Shown here piece by piece: positions 1-8,996 of a stretch of DNA of 64,000 bases (the stretch's first letter is position 1; the number at the start of each line of letters is the position of its first letter). The notes under the pieces were generated by a model. That model searched no databases and was not told where the DNA came from. It saw only the letters and a program-made list of their open reading frames with translations. The position numbers were made by a program, and so were the translations under genes. Origin of the DNA: Ignavibacteriales bacterium (GTDB taxonomy: Bacteria > Bacteroidota > Ignavibacteria > Ignavibacteriales > Ignavibacteriaceae); NCBI GenBank assembly GCA_016709765.1, contig JADJMD010000013.1, positions 930,001 through 994,000 on the forward strand, given 5' to 3'.

Positions 1-226
1 CCAACTGAAGGACATTATGATTACGACTAGCGACATCATCATAAAAAACATTTAACATATTATTAAAACGACTCGAGATAGAAGAAAGTATTTCCTCAAC
101 GATAGAGTTCTGTTTATCAGTTTTGATTATTGCAATACTTTTATCAGCGTAAGTGTGTCTTGCAGAAAGCGTACAAACAAGCGCGGGCTCTCCATTTCCA
201 GCAATAACGATATTATATTTTTCCAT
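1..226 (-). CDS. Partial flavoprotein/Rossmann-fold protein (N-terminus only)
   Basis: The first 75 codons of a leftward gene that runs off the left edge. The protein begins MEKYNIVIAGNGEPAL, a beta strand followed by a glycine-rich turn, which resembles the dinucleotide-binding start of NAD(P)/FAD-dependent oxidoreductases. The turn is not a textbook GxGxxG, so the family is inferred, not proven. ATG at 226 was chosen because a GGAG sequence lies about 5 bases upstream on the minus strand; two in-frame ATGs lie slightly further upstream (232 and 238). No catalytic part is visible. Confidence 0.55.
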   Translation of the reverse strand, partial: MEKYNIVIAGNGEPALVCTLSARHTYADKSIAIIKTDKQNSIVEEILSSISSRFNNMLNVFYDDVASRNHNVLQL

Positions 227-547
227 AGTCATCTCCATCAAATCAATTAACCACAAATAAATTAACGATTATTGAAACCGGAGAAATAAAGAGCTGTAAC
301 TCAAAAGAAGAGAAAAATAATATTATAGAGATTGATTTAAGTTAAAACCGATTACCGGCTTCAAACCTTTTTGAACTTCCTCAAAAGCTTATCATTTAAT
401 AAATGCGCAGTTATAATATAATCTTTTTATGATGAATAGCAAGTTGATAAACATTCTACTTATCAAAACTCACAAAAAACAAGGTAGTAATCTCAAACAG
501 AAAACAGCATTAATGAAACGTATAAAAAGTATTTGCCGATAAAATTA
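227..547. other. Intergenic gap, no gene seen
   Basis: About 320 bases of very AT-rich sequence between the partial flavoprotein-like gene and the stop of corA. It should hold the promoter of the leftward partial gene and the 3' end of corA. I see no tRNA, convincing hairpin terminator or conserved short ORF. Confidence 0.5.
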
Positions 548-1696
548 TTAAAACCATTTTTTATGTTTGAAATAAAAATACATAAGCCCGCCGCAAACTA
601 TAATAAAGCCCCAAAAACCCCATGGGTACATCCACTCAATTTGTAGCTCAGGAAAATGTTTAAAATTCATTCCATAAACACCGGCAAGAAAAGTAAGTGG
701 AATAAAAATTGTTGCAATTACTGTAAGCACTTTCATCACTTCATTCATTCTGTTGCTTAGACTGGATAAGTATGTTTCAAGCATTCCCATTGCCATATCG
801 CGGTAAGACTCGATTGTATCGATAATTTGAATTGTGTGATCGTAAACATCACGAATATAAATTTGTGTTTGTTGTTTAATAATTCCATTTTCATTTCTTT
901 GCAGGTTTGATAGTAGTTCCCGTAAAGGCCAAACAGATTTTCTTAACAAAATCATTTCTCTGCGAAGATTGTGTATTGATTGAAGATCACTTTGCTCGGG
1001 ATCAACAATAATTCTGTCCTCAAGTTCTTCAATTTCATCGCCGATCTGTTCAAGAATGTGGAAGTAACTGTCAACAATTGCATCAATAAGTGCGTACGCT
1101 AAATAATCTGGTCCTCCATTTCTCATACGCGGACCACCTTTTCTAAGTCTGTCTCTTACTGTATCAAAAACATCTCCGGTATCTTCTTGAAACGTGATGA
1201 GATATTTTTTTCCGAGAACGAAACTAACCTGTTCGTTTTTTATTTCTTTAGTATCGGGATTATAATCAAACATTCTTACAACTATGTAAAGATAGCTCTC
1301 GTAATCATCAACCTTTGGTCTTTGAGAAGTGTGAACGATATCTTCTAACACAAGCGGATGGATTTCAAATTGCTTTCCTAACTTTTCAATTATTGAAATA
1401 TCATGCAGTCCATCTATATTTATCCAAGATGTTAAATCAGAATCTTTACAGCTAAAACTTTCTTCAATATTTGCAAGGGTTTTTTCTGTTATAAAATCAT
1501 CTTTATAGTCAAACAATGTGATTTTAACTTCATCTTTTTTCTTTTCGCCAGTGTAAACAAGCGTGCCGGGTGAAAGCCCAACTTTTTTAGCTTTAGGTTT
1601 TTGCAGAGGATTTAAAATTCTTTTAACCCGCTTAATTTGCTTTTTAGTTTCACGAGTTATCATCTTTCCGGTTTTGGGAATAAAATCTTTATCCAT
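548..1696 (-). CDS. corA: CorA-family magnesium/cobalt transporter
   Basis: Inner-membrane divalent-cation channel of the CorA/MIT family, 382 residues, which is normal for the bacterial type with an extended N-terminus. A soluble alpha/beta and helical domain fills residues 1 to about 310. Two C-terminal membrane helices follow, and the diagnostic YGMN selectivity motif sits at residues 341-344 right after the first helix. The tail ends in a basic KHKKWF, as expected for a cytoplasmic C-terminus. The first 45 residues are very lysine-rich. It starts 9 bases after the hemH stop, so the two are probably co-transcribed leftward (hemH then corA). Whether it prefers Mg, Co or Zn cannot be told from sequence. 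Confidence 0.95.
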   Translation of the reverse strand: MDKDFIPKTGKMITRETKKQIKRVKRILNPLQKPKAKKVGLSPGTLVYTGEKKKDEVKITLFDYKDDFITEKTLANIEESFSCKDSDLTSWINIDGLHDISIIEKLGKQFEIHPLVLEDIVHTSQRPKVDDYESYLYIVVRMFDYNPDTKEIKNEQVSFVLGKKYLITFQEDTGDVFDTVRDRLRKGGPRMRNGGPDYLAYALIDAIVDSYFHILEQIGDEIEELEDRIIVDPEQSDLQSIHNLRREMILLRKSVWPLRELLSNLQRNENGIIKQQTQIYIRDVYDHTIQIIDTIESYRDMAMGMLETYLSSLSNRMNEVMKVLTVIATIFIPLTFLAGVYGMNFKHFPELQIEWMYPWGFWGFIIVCGGLMYFYFKHKKWF

Positions 1697-1705
1697 AAAA
1701 ATCTC

Positions 1706-2719
1706 TTATGCTTCCTTAAGAACCATCTTTTTAAGTGCTTCAATCCACATTGGATGATCATTTAAACTTTTTACAAGCTGAACTTTTTCTCCTCCATGCT
1801 CTTTAAATATGTTTTGATATTCAATTCCGATTTCAACTGTTGTCTCCAGGCAATCAGCAACAAAGGCAGGGCTGAATACCAAAAGCTTTTTTGCGCCTTT
1901 CTTTGCCAATTCCTCAACAACTTTATCCGAAAAAGGTTCAAGCCAATCTTTATCTAAGCGGGATTGAAAACAAACCGTATATCTTTCCTTTGGCAGATTT
2001 AATTTTTCAGAAAGCATTCTGGTAGTTGCATAGCAGGTTGCTTTGTAACAGTATTTGTTGTCTTCATTAATTTCATCTTCGCATTTGTGATCCGAGCAAG
2101 GCTTACCATCTGAATAAACTTTATCAACTTGTCTAACCGGCAATCCATGATAACTGAAAAGAATATGATCATAATCATTTAAATTATATTTATTTGATTG
2201 CTCAATTACACAATTCAGATAATTTTCGTCATCATAAAACTGTGAGATGATTTTTATTTCTGGAATCACCCACCAGTTACTAATTAACTTCATAGCTTTA
2301 TCAATTGCAGATCCAGTACTTGCAGATGCATACTGCGGGAACAAGGGTAAAACGATAATTTTCTGGTAGCCTTTTTTTTCCATTCGTGCACAAACCTCAT
2401 CAAGACCAGGATTTTGATATCGCATTGCAAGTTCAACTTCAAAATCATTATCAAGCTCTTTTCGTAATTTTTCTTTTACAGATTCACCGTAAATCATAAT
2501 CGGGGAACCTTTGTCTGTCCACAATTCCTTATAAATTTTTGCAGATTTTGATGCACGAAAAGGAACAATGATAAAGTTCACAAGAAAAAATCTGCCAATT
2601 GGATTTATATCAATCACACGCGGATCGTTTAGAAACTCAAATAAATATTTTCTTACGTCTTTTACCGACGGACTATCTGGAGTTCCGAGGTTTATAAGTA
2701 ATACACAAGTTTTTGCCAT
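1706..2719 (-). CDS. hemH: Ferrochelatase
   Basis: Inserts ferrous iron into protoporphyrin IX, the last step of protoheme synthesis. At 337 residues it has the family length. It opens with LLINLGTPDSP, carries FPQYAS near residue 127, the active-site histidine in SYHGLP (H191) and the conserved glutamate near residue 297 (DCLETTVEIG). Four cysteines at about 208, 213, 224 and 229 lie close together; similar clusters occur in many Bacteroidota ferrochelatases. No other heme gene is present here. corA follows directly downstream in the same direction. Confidence 0.96.
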   Translation of the reverse strand: MAKTCVLLINLGTPDSPSVKDVRKYLFEFLNDPRVIDINPIGRFFLVNFIIVPFRASKSAKIYKELWTDKGSPIMIYGESVKEKLRKELDNDFEVELAMRYQNPGLDEVCARMEKKGYQKIIVLPLFPQYASASTGSAIDKAMKLISNWWVIPEIKIISQFYDDENYLNCVIEQSNKYNLNDYDHILFSYHGLPVRQVDKVYSDGKPCSDHKCEDEINEDNKYCYKATCYATTRMLSEKLNLPKERYTVCFQSRLDKDWLEPFSDKVVEELAKKGAKKLLVFSPAFVADCLETTVEIGIEYQNIFKEHGGEKVQLVKSLNDHPMWIEALKKMVLKEA

Positions 2720-2821
2720 TTAATATCTATAATTAGTTTATGGATTTATCACAAAAATAAGTTTAAGTTTGGTTATAAATTACAGTATTGTTTATAAACC
2801 TTAAACAAAAATTTTGGCTCA

Positions 2822-3220
2822 GTGAAGACTTTATTGATTTTATTTCTATCAGTAATTGTATTTTTTTCTTGCTCAACGGTTGATGAGGATTGCTTGTGTA
2901 CAGAAGAGTATAGATTCTTCCTTGTAACAGTTGTCGATACTCTTGGAGTTCCGATTGATTCTTTAACCGTTACGATAAGAGACAAAGACGGAGATGAATT
3001 AAATGTTGTGCAAGATCCGCATCCTTTTGGTGCAGGCAAATACACCGTTCTTAATGATTCATTTACACAAATGCTTTGTTCCTGCCCAACAGCAGAGAAA
3101 ATTTACTTTTCAGCAACTGATGGAAATAGAGTTGCCGTTGGAGAATATTTGTTTAACACGGATAAATGCAGATGTCATATCAATAAAGTATCTGGTCCGG
3201 ATACATTGGTGATTAGATAA
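2822..3220 (+). CDS. Small cysteine-rich lipoprotein, unknown function
   Basis: A 132-residue protein with a hydrophobic signal peptide ending in FFSCS, so the cysteine near residue 17 is a likely lipidation site. The mature part has many cysteines (CLC, CSC, CRC pairs) and a short beta-rich stretch that could be a transthyretin-like or Ig-like fold (VVDTLGVPIDSLTVTI). I do not recognise the family. The start is a GTG at 2822. It precedes the sigma-factor gene by about 50 bases and may or may not share its promoter. Confidence 0.7.
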   Translation: MKTLLILFLSVIVFFSCSTVDEDCLCTEEYRFFLVTVVDTLGVPIDSLTVTIRDKDGDELNVVQDPHPFGAGKYTVLNDSFTQMLCSCPTAEKIYFSATDGNRVAVGEYLFNTDKCRCHINKVSGPDTLVIR

Positions 3221-3273
3221 ATGTATAGCACTTATTACATGCTTTCGATTAAACGAAATTAGAAAAACTGCAA

Positions 3274-3804
3274 TTGAATTTTGAATCAATAGTAAAACAG
3301 AATCAGGAAAAAGTTCGCAACATTTGCTTTCGATATGTTAACAACGTTGATGATGCCGATGATATTGCTCAGGAAGTATTTATCCAGGTGTTTGAGTCAA
3401 TTTCGCATTTTCGCGAGGAAGCACAAATATCAACATGGGTTTACCGAATTGCTGTAAATAAATCTCTCGATTTTATTAGAAGCAAAAACAGAAAAAAAAG
3501 ATTTGCTCAACTTACCTCTATATTTAAATCCGGAGAAGATGAACAGATTATTGAAATCCCCTCCCATGAAACACCTGATAAAGATTTAGATGATAAAGAA
3601 AGAAAAGAAGTGCTTGATTTTGCGCTCAATAAACTCCCGGAAAATCAAAAAACAGCAATAGTTTTAAGCAAATATGAAGGTTTTAGTAATGCCGAAATTT
3701 CAAAAATAATGGATTTGTCATTGTCAGCTGTTGAAGCTTTAATACATCGGGCTAAAAAAAATTTACATAAGGAATTATATAATTATTTTGAAAAAAGGAA
3801 GTAA
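3274..3804 (+). CDS. ECF-type RNA polymerase sigma factor
   Basis: An extracytoplasmic-function sigma-70 factor of 176 residues. Region 2 is clear (DDADDIAQEVFIQVF, around residues 26-40), with the STWVYRIAVNKSLDFIR stretch completing it. Region 4 is the helix-turn-helix part from LPENQKTAIVL to SLSAVEALIHRAKKNL (about 129-165). The linker is acidic and variable, as in this family. The start is a TTG at 3274, since no nearby in-frame ATG gives the full region 2. A membrane protein that looks like its anti-sigma factor follows 38 bases downstream, so the usual membrane-held regulation is likely. Confidence 0.92.
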   Translation: MNFESIVKQNQEKVRNICFRYVNNVDDADDIAQEVFIQVFESISHFREEAQISTWVYRIAVNKSLDFIRSKNRKKRFAQLTSIFKSGEDEQIIEIPSHETPDKDLDDKERKEVLDFALNKLPENQKTAIVLSKYEGFSNAEISKIMDLSLSAVEALIHRAKKNLHKELYNYFEKRK

Positions 3805-3842
3805 GCGCACAAGTTTTTTAATTAAAAAGCGTCTTAATTATT

Positions 3843-4181
3843 ATGGATAGAAAGATGAACAAAAAAGAGATAATCGAAGAAGAAATTAGAAAAACATTAG
3901 AGGTATTTGAGCAAAAAGAATCTTTGCCTACAAATCCTTATTTCTATACACGAGTGCAGCAAAGAATCAAAGAAAGCTCAGAGAATAATTCTATGATGTG
4001 GAGATATTTAAAACCTGCGTTATTAACAATCTTGTTGCTAATAAATGTGAGTACTTTTATATGGTATATTAATAGTGCCGGAAATTATTCTGCTGCTGAA
4101 AATCAGCAGGAGTTAATAGAATATCTTTCTAATGATTTAAATCTGAACACAAATCAAAGTAATATATTTTTAGCTGAGTAG
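3843..4181 (+). CDS. Probable anti-sigma factor, single-pass membrane protein
   Basis: A 112-residue protein with a charged cytoplasmic N-terminus of about 55 residues, one transmembrane helix (LLTILLLINVSTFIWYI, about residues 62-78) and a short outer tail ending in a helical segment. Its size, topology and position directly after an ECF sigma gene match anti-sigma factors of Bacteroidota, though no zinc-binding HxxxCxxC motif is visible. An alternative start is ATG at 3855. The role is inferred from context, not from a recognised domain. Confidence 0.7.
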   Translation: MDRKMNKKEIIEEEIRKTLEVFEQKESLPTNPYFYTRVQQRIKESSENNSMMWRYLKPALLTILLLINVSTFIWYINSAGNYSAAENQQELIEYLSNDLNLNTNQSNIFLAE

Positions 4182-4190
4182 AAAAAAACT

Positions 4191-4736
4191 ATGGATATTT
4201 TTAAACAAAAACGTTATCTAATATTTGTAATTGTTCTGCTTGTAATTTTAAATCTTGCTACGATATTAATGATCTGGCTGAATAAGCCTCCTCAGCATAT
4301 GATGCAGAGAGAGCAACGAAGACCCGAGCAAGAGAAAATGCATATTCAACAATTATTAAAAGATGAGCTTGGCTTTGATAAAACTCAAACTGAACAATAT
4401 TTAAAGTTGCGTAAAGAACAACAAGAACGGGCATCGCTTATACAAAATGAAATACAACGAATTAAAAAACAAATGTTCGATGAAGTGTTAAAGGATAATC
4501 CACAAACGTCGCTATCCGACTCTTTGTTAAAATTATCGCAGGAAAAAATGGCTGATCTTGAGCAACTTACCTTTCGTCATTTTTTAGACCTGAAAAAATT
4601 GTGTAAACCAGATCAGCAGGATAAACTTAAATTTTTAATTGGCGAATTTTTTCATCAGAATCCTCCAGCGGGAATGAATAATGATGGCCCTCCTCCACCG
4701 CCAGGAAATGAACCGCCACCACCAAATAAAAATTGA
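4191..4736 (+). CDS. Spy/CpxP-like periplasmic protein with proline-rich tail
   Basis: A 181-residue protein with an N-terminal membrane anchor or signal (about residues 10-29), then a long charged helical domain with the LTxxQ-type spacing of Spy/CpxP and heavy-metal-sensor proteins (ELGFDKTQTEQYLKL, later QQDKLKFLIGEFF). The C-terminus is a polyproline tail (DGPPPPPG, EPPPPNK). Spy/CpxP proteins bind unfolded periplasmic proteins or set the threshold of envelope-stress sensors. It starts 9 bases after the anti-sigma gene, so these are surely one operon and it may feed into the same switch. Confidence 0.78.
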   Translation: MDIFKQKRYLIFVIVLLVILNLATILMIWLNKPPQHMMQREQRRPEQEKMHIQQLLKDELGFDKTQTEQYLKLRKEQQERASLIQNEIQRIKKQMFDEVLKDNPQTSLSDSLLKLSQEKMADLEQLTFRHFLDLKKLCKPDQQDKLKFLIGEFFHQNPPAGMNNDGPPPPPGNEPPPPNKN

Positions 4737-4755
4737 TCTCTAAATGTAGAACATT

Positions 4756-4797
4756 AGCCCTTTATTTGTATTGAATGAAGGGCTTTTCTATTTTTAA
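4756..4797 (+). terminator. Rho-independent terminator after the sigma/anti-sigma/Spy operon
   Basis: A hairpin with arms AGCCCTT and AAGGGCT around an AT-rich loop, followed by a T-rich run. It ends the rightward transcript 20 bases after the proline-rich protein. Confidence 0.8.
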
Positions 4798-4888
4798 AAT
4801 AATTTTTACAACTGCACAAGTTATTTTCCAAATCATCGTCTTAAATAATAGAACATAAAAATAATTATCTAAACTAAAGGAAAATGAA

Positions 4889-5293
4889 ATGATCGAACAA
4901 AGAAGATCTAATACCGGCATACTTCTAATTATCGCTGCAATGCTTTTTGCTTCCATAAGTCTGTCAGCGCAGCAACAGCCTGAAAGAAATGGGCCGCCGA
5001 AACCTCCCAGTGCTGTAGAAGTTAATAAGATGATTGATGAATTATCAACAACACTTTCTTTAAACGAATCACAAAAAAAAGAAGTCCCCGATTTATTTAC
5101 AGCTCACTTTAATAATATGAAGGAATCAATGGGTAGTAGAGAAGGAAGTGGAAGCCCCGAAGAGATGCAGCAGAAAAGAAAAGATTTTGAAGCACAGGTA
5201 AAAAGTTTATTAAACGATGAACAAAAATTGGCGTTTGATCAATTTATGAAAAGCCGCGGTCCACAGCCCAATCAACAAATGCCAAAACGTTAA
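4889..5293 (+). CDS. Second Spy/CpxP-like secreted protein
   Basis: A 134-residue protein with a signal peptide (IIAAMLFASISLSAQQQ, cleavage probably after SAQ near residue 28). The mature part is a charged helical domain with two LTxxQ-like units: TLSLNESQKKEVPDLF near residue 56 and LLNDEQKLAFDQFM near residue 108. It is paralogous in design to the membrane-anchored protein just upstream but is freely secreted. A terminator separates the two, so this gene probably has its own promoter in the AT-rich gap at 4800-4885. A GGAAA sequence precedes the ATG. Confidence 0.75.
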   Translation: MIEQRRSNTGILLIIAAMLFASISLSAQQQPERNGPPKPPSAVEVNKMIDELSTTLSLNESQKKEVPDLFTAHFNNMKESMGSREGSGSPEEMQQKRKDFEAQVKSLLNDEQKLAFDQFMKSRGPQPNQQMPKR

Positions 5294-5329
5294 GAATATT
5301 AATTTTAGAAACCTTTGGAGAATTTAAAA

Positions 5330-6580
5330 ATGAAATCTATCAGCATAATAGCACTAACATCGATATGGTTTTTATTTATAGGATGTTCTGAATCCTCAAC
5401 GCAGGTAGCTAATAACAGAGGAAATCTACCAAACATCACAGGATATCCGGTCGTTAGTACAAATCAATCTGTTTTCTATGATACATCAAATGTAATTTCA
5501 GCGCCATCGTCAGGTAATGCATTTTATGGACAGGATGCTCAATACACAAGAAATGAAATACAATATCAAAACAATGGTGATGGAACGATTACGGATATGA
5601 TCACAGGATTAATGTGGCAAAAAAGTGCTGATACAGACGGAGATGGAGATATTGACGCTAATGATAAAAAAACTTATGCACAGGCTGTTTCAGAAGCAAT
5701 TAGTTGCACCACTGGAGGACATACCGATTGGCGCCTGCCAACAATAAAAGAATTGTATTCACTTATTATTTTTTCTGGTGTTGACCCTAGTGGCTATACT
5801 GGGACTTCAACCTCAGGCCTTATTCCATTTATTAACACAGATTATTTCGATTTCGCTTACGGCGACACACAAGCGGGAGAAAGAATTATTGATGCACAAT
5901 ATGCCTCTTCAAACATGTATGTGGATGGTCAATTACTCTTTGGAGTTAATTTTGCCGATGGGCGTATTAAGGGTTACGGATTACAAATGCCCTTTGGGCC
6001 AGGGGATAAAACCTTCGATGTAATATACGTGCGTGGTAACTCAACCTACGGAATAAATAATTTTGTGGATAACGGTGACAGTACTATAACAGATAACTCA
6101 ACGGGATTAATGTGGATGAAGAATGATAGTAAAACTGGAATGACATGGCAAAACGCACTTGGTTATTCTGAGAATTTACAGTACGCTGGTCATTCTGATT
6201 GGCGATTACCAGACGCAAAAGAATTGCACAGTATTTTAGATTATACACGTTCACCTGGTACAACAAATTCTGCCGCGATTGATCCGCTTTTTAATGCAAC
6301 TCCAATTACTAATGAAGCTGGACAATCAGATTATGGTTGTTACTGGACAAGCACAACTCATTCTAACTGGTCTTCTGTTGCTGGTGGTTTTGCAGCTTAT
6401 GTAAGTTTTGGAAGAGCAATGGGATATATGGATGCAAGATGGCAGGATGTTCATGGAGCCGGGGCACAACGAAGTGATCCAAAAGCAGGAAATCCAAACC
6501 AGTATCCCACTGGAAACGGGCCTCAGGGCGATGCAATAAGAATTTATAATTATGTTCGTTGTGTTAGAAATATAAATTAA
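5330..6580 (+). CDS. DUF1566 (Lcl C-terminal) domain lipoprotein
   Basis: An outer-surface lipoprotein of about 416 residues. The signal peptide ends in LFIGCSES, giving a lipidated cysteine. Two DUF1566 units follow, each made of a GTITDxxTGLMWxK opening and a DWRLPxxKEL core: the first spans roughly residues 85-240, the second about 250-411. The first unit carries an acidic DTDGDGDIDANDKK insertion that looks like a dockerin-type calcium loop. ATG at 5330 was chosen because GGAG lies about 10 bases upstream; an in-frame TTG at 5315 overlaps that ribosome site. Function unknown beyond surface location. Confidence 0.85.
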   Translation: MKSISIIALTSIWFLFIGCSESSTQVANNRGNLPNITGYPVVSTNQSVFYDTSNVISAPSSGNAFYGQDAQYTRNEIQYQNNGDGTITDMITGLMWQKSADTDGDGDIDANDKKTYAQAVSEAISCTTGGHTDWRLPTIKELYSLIIFSGVDPSGYTGTSTSGLIPFINTDYFDFAYGDTQAGERIIDAQYASSNMYVDGQLLFGVNFADGRIKGYGLQMPFGPGDKTFDVIYVRGNSTYGINNFVDNGDSTITDNSTGLMWMKNDSKTGMTWQNALGYSENLQYAGHSDWRLPDAKELHSILDYTRSPGTTNSAAIDPLFNATPITNEAGQSDYGCYWTSTTHSNWSSVAGGFAAYVSFGRAMGYMDARWQDVHGAGAQRSDPKAGNPNQYPTGNGPQGDAIRIYNYVRCVRNIN

Positions 6581-6644
6581 ATTACAGTAGCATTTGTGTT
6601 ACACTCAAATAAAATAACTTGGATTTTAATTAACTAGAAAAAAA

Positions 6645-8933
6645 ATGAAAAGAACAAATATTTATCTACTAATAATACTTATAGGCATAACAGGGTTTTT
6701 AAATAACTCTTTCGGGCAATCATTTTATGATATTAATACCATTCAGACAATTTCAATAACTTTTTCGCAAAGCAATTGGGATTATATGCTTGATACGGCT
6801 AAAGCCGGAAGCGATGGTTACATAATGGCACAATCAGTTACTGTAAATGGTACTGAATATGATAGTGTGGGTGTAAAGTACAAAGGAAACAGCACTTATA
6901 ATCCTAACTATATTAAGAATCCATTTCATATTGAACTAGACACCTATAAAGAACAAGATTATCAAGGTTACAAAGATATCAAACTAAGTAATGTTGCTAA
7001 AGACCCATCGTTTTTACGTGAGGTACTTTCATATTCTATCTTAAGAAAGTATATGAATGCTTCTTTATCTAATTATGCAAATGTTTATGTAAACGGAACT
7101 CTACTCGGGCTCTATGTCAGTTCTGAATCTATCGGTAAAACATTTGTTAACAAAAACTTTTATTCCAAAGACAATGCTTTTATTAAATGTAATCCAATTG
7201 ATGGTGCAGGACCCGGAAGCACAGATTTGCCAAATTTGGTTTACCTGGGCACTGACAGCACGCTCTATTATCCTGCTTATGAGTTAAAATCTGATTACGG
7301 ATGGGCTGATTTAATAACTTTGACCAACACTCTTAAAAATAATATTGGCGAAATTGAAACGGTTTTAGATGTTGATAGAGCATTATGGATGTTAGCCTTT
7401 GATAATCTTTTAGTTAATCTGGATAGTTATATAGGTGTATTTGCGCAGAATTATTATTTATATAAAGATAACATAGGACGATTTAATTGTATGCTTTGGG
7501 ATTTTAATGAATCGTTTGGAACATTCAGCCAAACAGGTACAATATTTTTACCAAACACAACCGCTAAAAGTCAGATGACTCATTTGCTTCATTCCGGTGA
7601 TGCGAATTGGCCGTTGGTACAAAAACTACTTGCTGTTCCTACGTATAAAAAAATGTATCTGGCACATTTGCATACGATTTTAACCGAAAATTTTTCAAAC
7701 AATAGTTATTATACATTGGCTCAATCAATACAGCCAATAATAAATGCAGCGGTGCAGGCTGATCCAAACAAGTTTTATACTTATACCCAATATCAAAGCA
7801 ATCTTACAACTGATGTTGGTATTGGCCCGAATTCCGTGCCTGGAATAACCGCATTAATGAATGGTAGAAACACATATCTATCTGCACTTTCGGACTTTAC
7901 TAATACTAAACCAACGATAACAAACGTTGCACCCAGTGATACAAACCCGACTTTAAACACTACAGTTTTTATTACCGCAAATGTAATTAATACAAATACA
8001 GACGCTGTTTATCTAGGACACAGAGACAATAATGAGAACCGCTTTACAAAGATTCTTATGTATGATGATGGCGCGCACGGTGATGGTACTGCTGGAGATA
8101 ACATTTATGGTGCTTCAATTGATGTAAGCAGTTCTACAATTCAATATTATATCTACGCAGAAAATAATAATGTTGGTATGTTTTCGCCGGTTAGAGCTGA
8201 ACATGAATTTTATACGATGACTGCTAACACAACAACAAGCAGTGAAGTAATGATGAATGAAATATATACAAGAGGCACAACGACGGACCCAGATTGGATC
8301 GAGATTTACAACTCATCAACTTCTGCAATCGATATTAGTGGTTATAAAATTTATGACAGCGGCGGACAAAGCGGCACTAAACCTAAAAAAGAATTTTCAA
8401 CTGGATCAGTAATTCCTTCTAATGGATTTTTAGTTATCGTAACTGACGATACATCAGCAAGTGGTTTTGGACTTTCAAGTTCCGGCGAAAAAGTATGGCT
8501 AGAAAACTCTTTGGGCTTAATAGCTGATTCGGTTACTTTCCCAGCTCTAACTGTAGATCAATCTTCTGGAAGAATTCCTGATGGCGGCGTTTGGCAAACA
8601 CTGGATACAATTACACGAGGAGCCTCAAATAGTTCTCCGACTGGAATTAGTGAAGAACCATTAAGTATAACTGAATTTAAACTTGATCAAAATTATCCGA
8701 ATCCTTTTAACCCAACGACAACGATTTCTTTTCAATTACCTGTTTCGTCTCAAGTAACATTAAAAATCTATGATTTGTTGGGTAAAGAAATTGTTACCCT
8801 TGTTGATGAAATGAAAAATGCTGGTAGTTATCAATTCAATTTTGATGCAAGTCAATTAGCTTCTGGAATGTATTTCTATCGCTTAGATACGAAAAACTTT
8901 TCGCAGGTTAGAAAAATGATTCTATTGAAATAA
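6645..8933 (+). CDS. CotH-kinase-family protein with lamin-tail and T9SS sorting domains
   Basis: A secreted 762-residue multidomain protein. A signal peptide (to about residue 25) is followed by a CotH-like kinase domain to about residue 400, with the family hallmarks DNLLVNLDSY (about 253-262) and WDFNESFG (about 286-293). CotH of Bacillus is an atypical protein kinase that phosphorylates spore-coat proteins. A linker domain follows (about 415-530), then a lamin-tail domain (about 535-650: MMNEIYTRG, DWIEIYNSS, DISGYKIYD). The last 80 residues are a type IX secretion sorting domain beginning LDQNYPNPFNPTTTI and ending QVRKMILLK. It lies 64 bases after the DUF1566 gene and may share its transcript. 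Confidence 0.9.
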   Translation: MKRTNIYLLIILIGITGFLNNSFGQSFYDINTIQTISITFSQSNWDYMLDTAKAGSDGYIMAQSVTVNGTEYDSVGVKYKGNSTYNPNYIKNPFHIELDTYKEQDYQGYKDIKLSNVAKDPSFLREVLSYSILRKYMNASLSNYANVYVNGTLLGLYVSSESIGKTFVNKNFYSKDNAFIKCNPIDGAGPGSTDLPNLVYLGTDSTLYYPAYELKSDYGWADLITLTNTLKNNIGEIETVLDVDRALWMLAFDNLLVNLDSYIGVFAQNYYLYKDNIGRFNCMLWDFNESFGTFSQTGTIFLPNTTAKSQMTHLLHSGDANWPLVQKLLAVPTYKKMYLAHLHTILTENFSNNSYYTLAQSIQPIINAAVQADPNKFYTYTQYQSNLTTDVGIGPNSVPGITALMNGRNTYLSALSDFTNTKPTITNVAPSDTNPTLNTTVFITANVINTNTDAVYLGHRDNNENRFTKILMYDDGAHGDGTAGDNIYGASIDVSSSTIQYYIYAENNNVGMFSPVRAEHEFYTMTANTTTSSEVMMNEIYTRGTTTDPDWIEIYNSSTSAIDISGYKIYDSGGQSGTKPKKEFSTGSVIPSNGFLVIVTDDTSASGFGLSSSGEKVWLENSLGLIADSVTFPALTVDQSSGRIPDGGVWQTLDTITRGASNSSPTGISEEPLSITEFKLDQNYPNPFNPTTTISFQLPVSSQVTLKIYDLLGKEIVTLVDEMKNAGSYQFNFDASQLASGMYFYRLDTKNFSQVRKMILLK

Positions 8934-8952
8934 CGACACAACCGATTATTCG

Positions 8953-8996
8953 ATGGCTGTCTAAAAATAATAATTTTTGGACAGCCATTTTTATTT
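8953..8996. terminator. Bidirectional hairpin terminator between converging genes
   Basis: Arms ATGGCTGTCT and its near-complement GGACAGCCAT enclose an A/T loop, with T-rich tracts on both sides. It lies between the rightward CotH gene and the leftward GIY-YIG gene and can serve both. Confidence 0.8.

Noticed and set aside
7900..8930. Possible frameshift or gene fusion in the CotH protein because of its many domains
   Set aside because: The frame is continuous and the domain order (CotH, linker, lamin tail, T9SS tail) is known for secreted proteins of this phylum.
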